DNA from: Thermodesulfobacterium sp. TA1
Lineage (GTDB): Bacteria > Desulfobacterota > Thermodesulfobacteria > Thermodesulfobacteriales > Thermodesulfobacteriaceae
NCBI RefSeq assembly: GCF_008630935.1
Contig: NZ_CP043908.1
Coordinates: forward strand, 434,001-498,000
DNA: 64,000 nucleotides
Reading direction: 5' to 3'
The notes beneath the pieces are model-generated. The model ran no database searches. It saw nothing but the letters and a program-made list of their open reading frames with translations, and was not told the DNA's origin. Shown here piece by piece: positions 49,853-60,013 of the stretch; within the stretch, counting starts at the first letter, position 1; the number at the start of each line of letters is the position of its first letter. Made by a program: the position numbers and the translations under genes.

Positions 49853-52450
49853 ATGAAAGGTTCTGAAATAAGAGAGAAATTTTTACGATTTTTTAGGGAA
49901 AGAGGTCATGAGGTTGTCCCAAGCTCACCTTTAGTTCCTGTAGACGACCCAACCCTTCTTTTTACCAACGCAGGGATGGTTCAGTTTAAAAAGGTTTTTT
50001 TAGGAGAAGAGACTAGACCTTATAAGAGGGCTACTTCATGTCAGAAATGCATGAGGGCAGGAGGAAAACATAACGACCTGGAAAACGTAGGCTACACTGC
50101 AAGACACCATACCTTTTTTGAGATGCTGGGTAACTTTTCTTTTGGGGATTATTTTAAAAAGGAGGCCATAGCTTATGCTTGGGAATTTATTACTCAGGTT
50201 TTAGGGCTTCCTAAGGATAGAATATACGTTACTGTTTATAAAGAAGATGACGAGGCGGCAGATTTATGGAAGAGTATAACAGGATTTTCTGAAGATAGGA
50301 TTATAAGACTTGGAGAAAAAGATAATTTTTGGATGATGGGAGATACCGGTCCTTGTGGGCCTTGCTCAGAAATCATCTTTGATCAAGGAGAGAGTTTTGG
50401 TTGTGGTTCCCCTCAATGTGGTCCTGGGTGTGATTGTGATCGTTTCCTGGAAATTTGGAATTTGGTTTTTATGCAGTATGAAAGAAACGAGAAGGGAGAA
50501 TTAAAGCCCCTTCCCAAAGGTTGTATAGACACAGGTATGGGGCTTGAAAGAATAACCGCTGTCCTTCAAGGCTTATCTTCTAACTATGAGACTGACCTTT
50601 TTAAAGGAATTATGGATAAAATAGCCGAAATTACCGGGAGGGGTTTTAAAGACAGTAAGGACACTGAGGTAGCTTTTAGGGTTATAGCAGACCATATAAG
50701 AGCTGCTACCTTTCTCTTAGCTGAAGGAATAGTCCCTTCTAACGAAGGAAGAGGCTATGTTTTGAGAAGGGTCATCCGCAGGGCAGAGAGATTTGGTCGT
50801 CTTTTAGGTTTAAAAGAACCTTTTTTATATAAAATAGTTCCTGCAGTAGTATCAGAATATAATTCCGTCTATCCAGAGGTCTTACAAAACCAGGAGTTTG
50901 CAGAAAAGGTTATCAAGTTTGAAGAAGAAAAATTTTTAGAAACCCTGGAGGTGGGTCTTAACATCCTTGCAAGAGAAGTGGAGAAGCTTAAAGAAAAGGG
51001 AAGTAAGGTTATCCCTGGAGAACTTATTTTTAAACTATACGATACCTATGGTTTTCCTTATGATTTAGTAAGAGACTATGCTATAGGGATAGGTTTTAAT
51101 TTAGATATTGAAGGGTTTGAGAAGTTAAGAGAAAAGGCAAGAGAGGAAAGCAGAAAAACCTGGAAAGGAACCCTTGAAAAACTGCCTGAAATTATAAAAG
51201 AAAAGGTAAAAGAGGGCTTGCAAACCCTTTTTATAGGGTATGATACCTTAGAAACTTCAGCCAAAATTTTAGTCTTAAAAGAAGACCAAGGGTTTTATTA
51301 CCTAATTACTAACCTTACTCCTTTTTATCCAGAAGGCGGTGGTCAGGTTTATGACCAAGGATGGGTGATAGGTAAAGAGGGAAGGGCGCAGGTTTTAGAG
51401 GTCTATAAGGTAGGAGAACTTATCTACCATAAGATTAAGCCAGTTCAAGGAATGCTTAAAGAAAACGAAGAGGTTTGGTTAAAGGTAGATGCAGAAAGAA
51501 GAGCCCATATTGCCAGACATCATACAGCTACCCATCTCTTACATGCAGCCTTAAGAAAGGTTATAGGAAGTCATGTAAAACAAGCTGGTTCGTTAGTAGA
51601 AGAAGAACGCTTAAGGTTTGATTTTACCCATTTTTCTGGTTTGACCCAGGAAGAAATAACCCAGGTAGAGGAGCTTATCAATCGATGGGTATTAGAAAAC
51701 CATCCTATAGAGTTTATGTGGGTTAGTCGTGAAGAAGCAGAGGCTATGGGAGCAATAGCCCTTTTTGAGGAAAAATATCAGGATATCGTAAGGGTGGTTA
51801 AAATCGATGAAATTTCTATGGAGCTTTGCGGAGGAACCCATGTTAAACATACAGGAGATATAGGTTTAGTAAAAATCGTTTCAGAAAGCAGTGTAGCCTC
51901 AGGAATAAGACGAATAGAGGCTGTAGCTGGGATGAAAGCCTATCAATGGGTTAAAAACCAAGAAAAACGGATTACCACCCTTGCCGATCTTCTTAAAACC
52001 TCTCCTAAAGAATTAGAAAAAAAGATAGAAGGTCTTTTAAAACTTATTGACGAACAAGAAAAAGAGCTTAGACGTCTTAAGAGTTTCGACTTAAAGCAAG
52101 ACTTGGAAAAGAAACTTTCTGAGGTAGAAGAGGTAGGCGGGATTAAAATTTTGGTAACCTCATTTAAGACTGAAAAGATGGAAGACCTAAGAGAAATAGG
52201 TGATTGGTTTAAGAACAAATTAGGTTCTTGTGTAGTTTTGTTGATAGGAGAAAAGGAAAAAGGGGCTTTAGCCCTTTGTATGGTTACCAAGGACTTGGGA
52301 GAAAAATATCCAGCTTCTAAAATTTTTAAGGTTTTACAACCTTTTGGGCTTAAAGGAGGTGGAAAAGAACTTCTTGCACAGGGAAGTTTTAATGAAATTC
52401 CTGATATAAACCAGATTAAAGCAGAGATAAAAAAAGAGGTTTTAAAGTAG
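49853..52450 (+). CDS. alaS: Alanyl-tRNA synthetase AlaS
   Basis: An 865-residue class II synthetase with all parts: catalytic core (FTNAGMVQFKKVFLGEE, HHTFFEMLGNFSFGDYF, TGMGLERITAVLQG), tRNA-recognition helices, the editing domain with HHTATHLLHAALRKV and CGGTHVKHTGD zinc ligands, and the C-Ala coiled coil and globular end. GGGGTGAG precedes the ATG. It is followed after 2 nt by an unknown gene. Confidence 0.97.
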   Translation: MKGSEIREKFLRFFRERGHEVVPSSPLVPVDDPTLLFTNAGMVQFKKVFLGEETRPYKRATSCQKCMRAGGKHNDLENVGYTARHHTFFEMLGNFSFGDYFKKEAIAYAWEFITQVLGLPKDRIYVTVYKEDDEAADLWKSITGFSEDRIIRLGEKDNFWMMGDTGPCGPCSEIIFDQGESFGCGSPQCGPGCDCDRFLEIWNLVFMQYERNEKGELKPLPKGCIDTGMGLERITAVLQGLSSNYETDLFKGIMDKIAEITGRGFKDSKDTEVAFRVIADHIRAATFLLAEGIVPSNEGRGYVLRRVIRRAERFGRLLGLKEPFLYKIVPAVVSEYNSVYPEVLQNQEFAEKVIKFEEEKFLETLEVGLNILAREVEKLKEKGSKVIPGELIFKLYDTYGFPYDLVRDYAIGIGFNLDIEGFEKLREKAREESRKTWKGTLEKLPEIIKEKVKEGLQTLFIGYDTLETSAKILVLKEDQGFYYLITNLTPFYPEGGGQVYDQGWVIGKEGRAQVLEVYKVGELIYHKIKPVQGMLKENEEVWLKVDAERRAHIARHHTATHLLHAALRKVIGSHVKQAGSLVEEERLRFDFTHFSGLTQEEITQVEELINRWVLENHPIEFMWVSREEAEAMGAIALFEEKYQDIVRVVKIDEISMELCGGTHVKHTGDIGLVKIVSESSVASGIRRIEAVAGMKAYQWVKNQEKRITTLADLLKTSPKELEKKIEGLLKLIDEQEKELRRLKSFDLKQDLEKKLSEVEEVGGIKILVTSFKTEKMEDLREIGDWFKNKLGSCVVLLIGEKEKGALALCMVTKDLGEKYPASKIFKVLQPFGLKGGGKELLAQGSFNEIPDINQIKAEIKKEVLK

Positions 52451-52452
52451 AG

Positions 52453-53151
52453 ATGGGGTTTTATACCTTAGAATGGATAAAAGGGGTGTTTCAAAAATTT
52501 GTGGAGAGTGAAGGCAGTTTTTTTCTCGAAGAAAAGGAAGTAGGGTTTGGACCTCAACACTTCTTCTTAGCTTTAGTTCATATCTATCGAAAACAGGACC
52601 TCCCTGAAATCTTTAAAAACTTAGGGGTCAGTTTGGAAGAATTAGAAAACCTTTTTAATCATCAAGAATTTGATTTCATGTACTTGGTAGACCTTTTACG
52701 CAAAGAATTTTCCTTTTGGTTTCGTGAAGTCTTACTTCATAGGGACTTTAAAGAAGAAAACCTTTTGAGGATAGCTTGGGAGTTTTTACTTTTAGAGGAA
52801 CAACTTAGGAAACAAGTGCAGATACCCCTTCTTGATAGATTGAAAAAACTTGTTCTTGAGGCTGAAGAAATTTTAGAAAAAGGCTCCTCTTTAGAGGGTT
52901 TTAACCAAAAACAATTTTTACGTTTACTTAAGTTTTTTGATGCTGTAGAAACCTTAGAAAGGTCTTTGACCGAAAGATTGGTTAATCGAGCTAAAGAGGT
53001 AGAACAAAAATTAAACCTTGGGTTTCAAGGTTTAACCTTTTCACTCTCTGACGAAGAAAAAAAAGCTTATCACCAAAAACTTATACAAGGGCTTATAGAA
53101 ATAGGAGGCAAGTCTAATGGACCTTTACCAAAAAGTAAGGTTAATCGTTAA
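52453..53151 (+). CDS. Unknown helical protein between alaS and nth
   Basis: I do not recognise this 232-residue protein. It is soluble, almost wholly alpha-helical, and rich in Leu, Glu, Phe and Lys, with no Cys or metal motif. Features are FGPQHFFLALVHIYRK, a central FSFWFREVLLHRDF and a charged C-terminal part. It is 2 nt from alaS and overlaps nth by 35 nt, so it is clearly translated as part of that operon. It could be a lineage-specific scaffold; no function is claimed. Confidence 0.7.
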   Translation: MGFYTLEWIKGVFQKFVESEGSFFLEEKEVGFGPQHFFLALVHIYRKQDLPEIFKNLGVSLEELENLFNHQEFDFMYLVDLLRKEFSFWFREVLLHRDFKEENLLRIAWEFLLLEEQLRKQVQIPLLDRLKKLVLEAEEILEKGSSLEGFNQKQFLRLLKFFDAVETLERSLTERLVNRAKEVEQKLNLGFQGLTFSLSDEEKKAYHQKLIQGLIEIGGKSNGPLPKSKVNR

Positions 53152-53755
53152 AAAACTTAAAGAGGCCTATCCAGAGGCTAAGATAGCCCTTAAATTTGAA
53201 AACCCTTTACAACTTTTGGTAGCTACCATTCTTTCTGCACAATGTACTGATGAAAGGGTAAACGAAGTGACAGAAAAGCTATTTAAAAAATATCGAACAG
53301 CCGAAGACTTTGCTAATGCTTCATTAGAGGAGTTAGCCGAAGACATTAAAAGCACAGGATTTTATCAGCAAAAGGCAAAGTATATAAAAGAGGCTTGCCG
53401 GATTATAGTAGAAAAACACAACGGTGAAGTTCCTAAAACCATGGAGGAGCTTTTAGAATTCCCAGGTGTTGCTAGAAAAACGGCTAACATCGTGCTGGCT
53501 AATGCTTATGGAATAGTAGAAGGTATCCCGGTTGATACCCACGTAAGAAGGCTTTCACAAAGACTTGGTTTAGTGAAGTCTAATCAGCCAGAAAAAATAG
53601 AAAAAGAATTGATGGAAATAGTGCCTAAGGAAGAATGGTTTATTTTTCCTCATTTGTTGCAGGCCCATGGAAGAAAGGTATGTTTAGCCAGAAAACCTAA
53701 ATGTGAGAAATGTGTTATCAAGGAGCTTTGTGATGCTTATACATCCGCAAATTGA
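53117..53755 (+). CDS. nth: Endonuclease III Nth
   Basis: A 212-residue DNA glycosylase/AP lyase for oxidised pyrimidines. The helix-hairpin-helix reads LLEFPGVARKTANIVLANAYG, with the catalytic Lys in that segment and catalytic Asp in VDTHVRRLSQRLGL. The C-terminal 4Fe-4S loop has CLARKPKCEKCVIKELC with the C-x6-C-x2-C-x5-C spacing. LSAQCTDERVNEVT is the N-terminal signature. The lgt start lies inside its last codons. Confidence 0.96.
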   Translation: MDLYQKVRLIVKKLKEAYPEAKIALKFENPLQLLVATILSAQCTDERVNEVTEKLFKKYRTAEDFANASLEELAEDIKSTGFYQQKAKYIKEACRIIVEKHNGEVPKTMEELLEFPGVARKTANIVLANAYGIVEGIPVDTHVRRLSQRLGLVKSNQPEKIEKELMEIVPKEEWFIFPHLLQAHGRKVCLARKPKCEKCVIKELCDAYTSAN

Positions 53756-54524
53756 TCCGGTTATTTTTAAAATAGGTCCTTTTGAGGCACGTTGGTATGG
53801 GTTGATGTATGTAATCAGTTTTTTTTGTGTATTAATGTTAACCAGGTATCAACTAAAAGAAAGAGCCCTTACCAATCTTTATCCTTTTTTAGAAAACCTC
53901 CTTTTTTACAGTTTTTTAGGACTGATAATAGGTGCCAGGTTAGGTTTTTGTTTTTTTTACTATCCTGATTATTTTTTAACCCATCCTTGGGAGATTATCG
54001 CGGTGTGGAAAGGAGGCATGTCCTTTCACGGAGGTTTAATAGGAGGGTTGTTAACCGGATATGTGTATGTTAAAAGCAAAGGGCAATCCTTTTTGTGGTG
54101 GGCTGATTTAATAGCTGTTTGCGCTCCTATCGGACTTTTTTTTGGAAGGATAGGAAATTTTATCAACGGAGAGATTTACGGAAAGCCCACCTCTTTACCT
54201 TGGGGTATGGTTTTTCCTGAAGGCGGTCCTGTTCCAAGGCATCCGGTACAGGTTTATGAGGGGTTGGTAACCGGACTGTTATTATTCCTTTTCCTCTGGA
54301 GTTTGAGAAAAAGAGATTGGGCTCCAGGAACAAAATTTGCCATTTTTATGATAAGTTATGGGATATTAAGGTTTTTGTTTGAGTTTTTAAGAGAGCCTGC
54401 TCAAAGCTTTGACCTTATTTTCGGTTGGATGACGATGGGACAGGTTCTTTGCTTGGGGATGATAGCCGCAGGAGGTCTATTACTTTATTTAGTTAAGAGA
54501 CAGGGGTTTCAAAAGGTTTTCTAA
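53733..54524 (+). CDS. lgt: Prolipoprotein diacylglyceryl transferase Lgt
   Basis: Lgt adds diacylglycerol to the lipobox Cys of prolipoproteins in the inner membrane. About seven hydrophobic helices are present. The signature GRIGNFINGEIYGKPTSLPWG and SFHGGLIGGLLTG are diagnostic. I place the start at ATG 53733 with AAGGAG eight bases upstream, giving 263 residues; the earlier frame start at 53703 falls well within nth. Its end overlaps that of the opposing tyrA-like gene by 36 nt. Confidence 0.94.
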   Translation: MLIHPQIDPVIFKIGPFEARWYGLMYVISFFCVLMLTRYQLKERALTNLYPFLENLLFYSFLGLIIGARLGFCFFYYPDYFLTHPWEIIAVWKGGMSFHGGLIGGLLTGYVYVKSKGQSFLWWADLIAVCAPIGLFFGRIGNFINGEIYGKPTSLPWGMVFPEGGPVPRHPVQVYEGLVTGLLLFLFLWSLRKRDWAPGTKFAIFMISYGILRFLFEFLREPAQSFDLIFGWMTMGQVLCLGMIAAGGLLLYLVKRQGFQKVF

Positions 54525-55307
54525 TTCCTTAGCTAAAGCTTTAACCTCCTTAAAGTTTGTCTCAAAAAGGGTTTGTGCTTGGTCAGAATTAAGGACCTTG
54601 ATTAGCTTTTGGCACTGTTTATAAAAGAGATTCCTAAACCTTTTCCCGTAAGGGTTATCCAGTTGAATCTTTCCATAAAGCTTTTCGTCTTGATAGGCTA
54701 ACCTCTGTAAAATTTCAAGCTGTTTTAAAAAACTGGGGGTGGCCAGAGATACTATTTCTTCAAGAGTAAAACCTGACTGCTTGATTAGGTTTCCTAAAAG
54801 AATTAACCAAAAATGGTTTAACACCTGTACCAAACCCATAATCTGGTCATGCTTCTTAGGGGGTATTTTTACTAATTTTAATCCTTCTTCACACATAACT
54901 TGGCTAAACCATTTTAACAAGTTTTTTCCTCTTATCGGAAAATAGGCGATGGTTTTGCCTTTTAACGAGGGTTCATAGGGACCAAAAAGCGGATGGGTAG
55001 CCAACACCTCAGGTTTTTTAAGTAAGCTCCTCATTACTTTATACGGCTCCAATTTTAGCGAACACACATCCAAAACCCAATGTTTTTCAGTAGTTAAGTT
55101 TGCTATTTCTTCTACTACTTGGGGAAAAACAGACATCGGCACAGAGAGGATGATAACCTTAGTTTCTTTTAAGAGGCTACGGTTATCAAGTTTGGTGTTT
55201 TTATCTGAAATAAGGACCTCATAACCCTTTTTTTGAAAAAACCTGGTAAAGAACTCACCCATTTTCCCCTTTCCACCGATGATACCTATCTTAAAGTTGT
55301 CATCCAT
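54489..55307 (-). CDS. Prephenate dehydrogenase-family protein (TyrA-like)
   Basis: A 272-residue NAD(P)-dependent dehydrogenase that would convert prephenate to 4-hydroxyphenylpyruvate. N-terminal IGIIGGKGKMGEFFTRFF binds the cofactor; VLATHPLFGPYEPSLKGK carries the His used in catalysis by TyrA. The form GGKGKMG resembles archaeal-type and chorismate-mutase-fused TyrA. No mutase domain is attached. Exact substrate, prephenate or arogenate, is open. Confidence 0.85.
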   Translation of the reverse strand: MDDNFKIGIIGGKGKMGEFFTRFFQKKGYEVLISDKNTKLDNRSLLKETKVIILSVPMSVFPQVVEEIANLTTEKHWVLDVCSLKLEPYKVMRSLLKKPEVLATHPLFGPYEPSLKGKTIAYFPIRGKNLLKWFSQVMCEEGLKLVKIPPKKHDQIMGLVQVLNHFWLILLGNLIKQSGFTLEEIVSLATPSFLKQLEILQRLAYQDEKLYGKIQLDNPYGKRFRNLFYKQCQKLIKVLNSDQAQTLFETNFKEVKALAKELENLLKPLSLN

Positions 55308-55328
55308 TTTAAAACTCCTTCTTTAAAT

Positions 55329-57797
55329 TTAAGCTATTTCAGAAAGTTTTAACCTTTCTTCCCACCTTCTGATCAATTCCTCTTTAAGGATGGGATGTTG
55401 TATAAGCTCAGGGTCTTTTTCTATTAAAGAAAAGGCGTCTTCTCTTGCCCATAAAAGGATCTGATAATCTTTTATCAGATCAGCCTTTTTGAATTCAAGA
55501 TATCCAGACTGTTTGGTTCCTAAAAAGTCTCCAGGTCCTCTAAGTTTTAGGTCTTCTTCTGCTATTTTAAACCCGTCGTTGGTTTGACAGAGTATCTGTA
55601 AACGCCTGAAAGCTTCACTTTCCATAGAAATTTTATAAGCTATCAAAAAGCAATAGGACTGGTCTTCCCCTCTTCCCACCCTTCCTCTTAGTTGATGAAG
55701 TTGAGATAATCCAAACCTTTCAGCATGTTCTATCACCATCACCGTAGCGTTAGGTACATCTACCCCCACTTCTACCACGGTGGTAGAAATCAAAACATCG
55801 ATTTCCTTCCTTTTAAACTGATGCATAACCCTTTCTTTTTCTAAGGAGCTCATTTTTCCGTGTAGAATACCTACCTTAAAATCTGGAAAAACTTTGCTCT
55901 GTAGTTCTTCCCCATAGGTAGTAACCGCTTTAAGGTCAAGCTTTTCTGATTCTTCTATCAGAGGAAGGATAACATAGGCCTGGTGTCCTTTCCTTAATTC
56001 TTCTTTAACGGCTTCATAGGCTTTGTGTTTGTTGTACTCTAAAAACAGTTTGGTTATGATGGGCTTTCTTCCTTTAGGCATCTCATCTATTATAGAAAGG
56101 TCTAAATCCCCGTAAATGGTAAGTCCTAAGGTCCGGGGAATGGGGGTAGCGGTCATCACTAAAGTATCAGGGGTTACTCCTTTTGCCTTTTCACGTAAAG
56201 CCGCCCTTTGTAATACCCCAAACCGGTGTTGTTCGTCTATGATAACCAGTCCTAATTTCTTAAACTCAACCTTTTCTTGGAAAAGGGCATGGGTTCCTAT
56301 CACAAAATCTATAAAACCTGTAGTTAATCCGTGATAAATCTCTCTTTTTTTGGCAGGGGTAATACCTCCCGAAAGTAGGGCTACGTTTACCCCCATAAGT
56401 TGAGCATAACGTCTAAAGTTATGATAGTGTTGTTCAGCTAATATTTCTGTAGGGGCCATCATCGCTACTTGATATCCGTTTTCTATGGCTATAAGGGCTG
56501 CTATAAAGGCTATGACCGTTTTTCCGCATCCCACATCCCCTTGTAAAAGTCGGTTCATCGGCAGACCGCTTGCCATGTCCCTTCTAATTTCTTCTAAAAC
56601 CCTCTTTTGGGCAGAGGTAAGCTCAAAAGGAAGTTTAGCTAAAAAGGACCTTACCTTTTCTCCGTCGGTTTTAAAAGAAATACCTTTTTCTTTTTTAACC
56701 TTGCCTTTTTTAAAGGCAAGAGCCAGCTCTAAGAAAAAGAACTCGTCATAAGCAAGGCTTTTGTGATAAATACTTTCTTCTTTTTTAAGTAGAGAAAGGT
56801 TTTCTTCGTTCTCAGGAAAGTGCAGGTTTTTAATGGCTACATTAAGCGGTAAAAGTTTTCTTTTTTTAAAAAAACTTCTTGGGATAAAATTTTCTAAAAG
56901 ATCTGCATACTCTTCTACTGCATTTTTTATGATTTTTCTAATCTGTCTTTCGCTAAGTCCTTCTACTGAGGAATAAATCGGAACTATTTTTCCTAATTCT
57001 AACTCAAGTTTTTCTTCTTCTCCCTCTGGAATGATTTCAGGATGAACCATTTCGATAGTTCTACCAAACCTTGTGACTTCTCCTACTGCGTAAAAATTTT
57101 TACCAGGACGTAAAAGGTTTTTTAAATAAAATTCGTTAAAATTAAACCAACGCAAGGTGATAAAACCTGTGCCGTCAGTGAGGGAAGCTTCAAATACTTT
57201 TCTTTTTGAAGTATAGGCAATTCCACTTTTAATTACTTCTCCAAAAATTACGGCTTTTTGTCCTTCCTTTAAGTCTGAGATAGGGATTAATCGCCTACGG
57301 TCTTCGTAATCTCTTGGCAAGAAAAACAACAAGTCCTCTATCGTGTGAATTTCTTTTTTAGCCAGCTTTTTAGCTACTTTAGGACCTACACCTTTTAAGA
57401 ACTGCACCGATTTTTTTAACTCTTCTTTAGCCTTTCTGTATTCCTCTAAAGAAAGTTTGGGCTCTTGATAAACCTCTAAGGAAATTTCCTTTAAAGGTTC
57501 TTCGTTTTTAGAAGGTTCTTTTCTCGAAAAACCTAAGGAGATAGCAACCTCAAGCAGAACTTTTATTCTTTCTTTTTTCTCTTCTAAAGAAGCCTCGTCT
57601 AATCCTTTACAAAGACTTAAAAGTCTATCTTTATGTCCCTCAAACTCTTGGGGAATCCTTTCTATTAAGGCTAAAAGTGTTTTACCTAAATCTTTTATTT
57701 TATGTAGATTTTGAAATTGGTTTTTAGAGGCAAATTCTAAGGGTTTTACAAAATTTAGCAACCAATCTTCTTTTGTGAGTGTTTTATCTTCTCTCAT
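55329..57797 (-). CDS. recG: ATP-dependent DNA helicase RecG
   Basis: RecG remodels stalled forks and branched DNA. The 822-residue protein has an extra N-terminal helical region (about 1-125), a helix-hairpin-helix followed by the wedge domain (VQFLKGVGPKVAKKL, then LEDLLFFLPRDYEDRR-like region), and helicase domains: Walker A LLQGDVGCGKTVIAF, DEQHRFGVLQR, VMTATPIPRTL, and motif VI QLRGRVGRGEDQSYC. The N-terminal extension is also found in other thermophiles. It overlaps the glycosyltransferase end by 4 nt. Confidence 0.96.
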   Translation of the reverse strand: MREDKTLTKEDWLLNFVKPLEFASKNQFQNLHKIKDLGKTLLALIERIPQEFEGHKDRLLSLCKGLDEASLEEKKERIKVLLEVAISLGFSRKEPSKNEEPLKEISLEVYQEPKLSLEEYRKAKEELKKSVQFLKGVGPKVAKKLAKKEIHTIEDLLFFLPRDYEDRRRLIPISDLKEGQKAVIFGEVIKSGIAYTSKRKVFEASLTDGTGFITLRWFNFNEFYLKNLLRPGKNFYAVGEVTRFGRTIEMVHPEIIPEGEEEKLELELGKIVPIYSSVEGLSERQIRKIIKNAVEEYADLLENFIPRSFFKKRKLLPLNVAIKNLHFPENEENLSLLKKEESIYHKSLAYDEFFFLELALAFKKGKVKKEKGISFKTDGEKVRSFLAKLPFELTSAQKRVLEEIRRDMASGLPMNRLLQGDVGCGKTVIAFIAALIAIENGYQVAMMAPTEILAEQHYHNFRRYAQLMGVNVALLSGGITPAKKREIYHGLTTGFIDFVIGTHALFQEKVEFKKLGLVIIDEQHRFGVLQRAALREKAKGVTPDTLVMTATPIPRTLGLTIYGDLDLSIIDEMPKGRKPIITKLFLEYNKHKAYEAVKEELRKGHQAYVILPLIEESEKLDLKAVTTYGEELQSKVFPDFKVGILHGKMSSLEKERVMHQFKRKEIDVLISTTVVEVGVDVPNATVMVIEHAERFGLSQLHQLRGRVGRGEDQSYCFLIAYKISMESEAFRRLQILCQTNDGFKIAEEDLKLRGPGDFLGTKQSGYLEFKKADLIKDYQILLWAREDAFSLIEKDPELIQHPILKEELIRRWEERLKLSEIA

Positions 57798-58651
57798 AAG
57801 GCTTTAAAAGGGCTAAACACTAAATCTTTAAAAGTTTCTTCAAAAAGTTTTTGCAATCTAAAGGCATGTTTTAAGTTTCCATGTTTTAAAGCACCTTGAT
57901 AAAAGATGTTAAACTTTTTTTTGGCTTCTGCCAAGAGGATAAGTTTTTGTTCTAAACTTAAATCTTTTGATTGATTTTTAAAGAGTTTTATTAAAGCTAA
58001 AGTTCTGTAATAATCAAGCCCCTTGGTTGCAGAAAGCTGGTCGTCCCTTCCTCCGCTTTTGATTACTAAAGGTTTAGGGATCAATCCTACAGGGTATTTT
58101 ACCGCTACCCTTAACCAAAACTCATAGTCTTCGCATACCCAAAAATCCTCATCAAAAAGCCCTATCTCTTCAAAAAGTTCTTTTTTTATCAAAACCGTAG
58201 AAATGGAAACCACACATAACTTAACCGCTCTTTCGAAAAACCACCCTTCAGCTTTTTTATGGATTTTTTTAGGATTAATCCTTTTCTCCCCTTTATACCA
58301 GATTTCTTCAGTCTGAACTATTTTATAATTGGGATTTTTTTCAAAAAAGGCTAATTGTTCTTCAAGTTTGGTAGGGACAAAAAGGTCGTCACTGTCTAAA
58401 AAAGCGATGTAGCTACCTTTAGCATGGAAAAGTCCTCGGTTTCTTGCATGGGCTACTCCTTTTCTGGGTTTTCTTACATAAACCACAGGATACTGAGTAA
58501 TAAGTTTAGGTGTTAAGTCTGTTGATCCATCGTCAACTACGATGATTTCTAAGTTTTTAAAGGTCTGGTTTAGTACACTTTCTACTGCTTTAAACAGAAT
58601 GTAAGCCCGATTATAAGTAGGAATGATTACGCTTATTAAGGGGTGTTTCAT
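57794..58651 (-). CDS. Family 2 glycosyltransferase
   Basis: A 285-residue GT-A glycosyltransferase with N-terminal ISVIIPTYNRAYILFKAVES, NLEIIVVDDGSTD and IAFLDSDDLFVPTKL as the DxD metal site. CEDYEFWLRVAVKYP is the acceptor-side ED/W motif. Donor and acceptor are unknown; cell-surface polysaccharide is the usual setting. No transmembrane helix is seen. It is divergent from the sensor kinase gene. Confidence 0.9.
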   Translation of the reverse strand: MKHPLISVIIPTYNRAYILFKAVESVLNQTFKNLEIIVVDDGSTDLTPKLITQYPVVYVRKPRKGVAHARNRGLFHAKGSYIAFLDSDDLFVPTKLEEQLAFFEKNPNYKIVQTEEIWYKGEKRINPKKIHKKAEGWFFERAVKLCVVSISTVLIKKELFEEIGLFDEDFWVCEDYEFWLRVAVKYPVGLIPKPLVIKSGGRDDQLSATKGLDYYRTLALIKLFKNQSKDLSLEQKLILLAEAKKKFNIFYQGALKHGNLKHAFRLQKLFEETFKDLVFSPFKAL

Positions 58652-58711
58652 CGGGTTAAATTATACCCTTATTTTAGGAGATTGACAAAGTTGTGGTATA
58701 TTAAACTTGAG

Positions 58712-60013
58712 ATGAAAAGGTTAAAGCAAGTTTTAGGTCAAACAAGCTTTAAGTCTGTGTTGATTTTATGGGTGGTGTTGGTTTTGGCTATTGCTACCCT
58801 CTTTTTAAGTGCTGTTTTTTCTTATAAAAATTCAAAGGTTTTAGCTCAAAAAGCCCTTGAAGACCAGGCGATGATGATAGCTATTACCCTTCAAGGTGTT
58901 ATGACCTACACTAACCTTGAGGAGATGAACTACAATGCCTTTTTAAACATCATTCTAAGTCAAAACTGGGAAAACCTTGAGTTTATCATGCTATATGATG
59001 AAGACGGAGACATTATCCTTCATTCTAATCCAGAATTGATAGGCTACAGGTTAGCTCCTGAAGAAATAAACTTTATCAAAAATTGTAAACTTCCCTATTA
59101 TCGTTTTTATTTAGACCAAGAAGATGAAGCTTTAAACCAAAAAATATTTATCGCGGATTTTAACTTTTATACTCAGAAGTATAACCTTTATCTTAGGGTA
59201 GGGTTAAACATAGCTACTTTTTCTTTTATCATAAAAAGGGCACAATTTTTATTTTCTCTTAAGATGTTAGCCTGTTTAGGCCTTTTGATTGCAGGTTTCA
59301 TAGGTACTAAGTTTCTTATTGGTTATGAACGCATGCAGCTTAAGATGAAAGAGTTAGAAAGCATCTCCACGATGGCAAAGATTTTATCGCACGAGATAAG
59401 GAACCCTTTAGGAAGTATTAAAGGTTTTTCTCAGTATTTAAGGGAAAAAATTCCAGACCCAAGTTTTAGTAGATATTTAGAGATTATTTTTAGAGAGGCT
59501 TTAAGGATAGAAAGGTTAACCGATGAGTTAATCCTTTATGTCAATCCAGTTAAAGTGGAACCTAAAAATTTTAACCTTAAAGAGTTGATAGAAGAGGTTT
59601 GGTTTAGCTTTAAAGATAAATACCCTCAGGTAGAGTTAAAGTTTTTTACTCAAGGAGAAAATTTTGAAGTAGTGACCGACCCTGATAAAATTAAAGAAAT
59701 AGTGGTAAATTTAATACAAAACGCCCTTGATGCTGTATTAGAAACCAACCAAGAGAAAAAAGAGGTTAAAATAGAAGTTGAAGATTATGGTGAAAGTTTA
59801 AGGGTTAGAGTAGTGGATAACGGTCCAGGTATGGATGAAGATACCTTAAAAAAGGCTTTTGATCCCTTTTTTACTACTAAACCTAAAGGTTCAGGTTTAG
59901 GTTTGGCTATAGTAGAAAAACTTTGTGAGGCAATGAAGATAAAAATTAACCTTCAAACCCAAAAAGGGGAAGGAACAAGTATATGGTTAGAAATCCCAAG
60001 GTTTTTATCTTAG
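58712..60013 (+). CDS. Membrane sensor histidine kinase, ZraS/NtrB-like
   Basis: A kinase of about 433 residues. Two membrane helices (about residues 15-38 and 180-205 counted from ATG 58712) flank a periplasmic sensor region of ~140 residues. The H-box is [20 protein letters not shown], the N-box [12 protein letters not shown]1 [10 protein letters not shown] and G2 [12 protein letters not shown], a set typical of NtrB/ZraS-type kinases paired with sigma-54 activators. Start ATG 58712 is preferred; a GTG at 58643 would overlap the divergent gene. It overlaps its regulator by 31 nt. Confidence 0.88.
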   Translation: MKRLKQVLGQTSFKSVLILWVVLVLAIATLFLSAVFSYKNSKVLAQKALEDQAMMIAITLQGVMTYTNLEEMNYNAFLNIILSQNWENLEFIMLYDEDGDIILHSNPELIGYRLAPEEINFIKNCKLPYYRFYLDQEDEALNQKIFIADFNFYTQKYNLYLRVGLNIATFSFIIKRAQFLFSLKMLACLGLLIAGFIGTKFLIGYERMQLKMKELESISTMAKILSHEIRNPLGSIKGFSQYLREKIPDPSFSRYLEIIFREALRIERLTDELILYVNPVKVEPKNFNLKELIEEVWFSFKDKYPQVELKFFTQGENFEVVTDPDKIKEIVVNLIQNALDAVLETNQEKKEVKIEVEDYGESLRVRVVDNGPGMDEDTLKKAFDPFFTTKPKGSGLGLAIVEKLCEAMKIKINLQTQKGEGTSIWLEIPRFLS

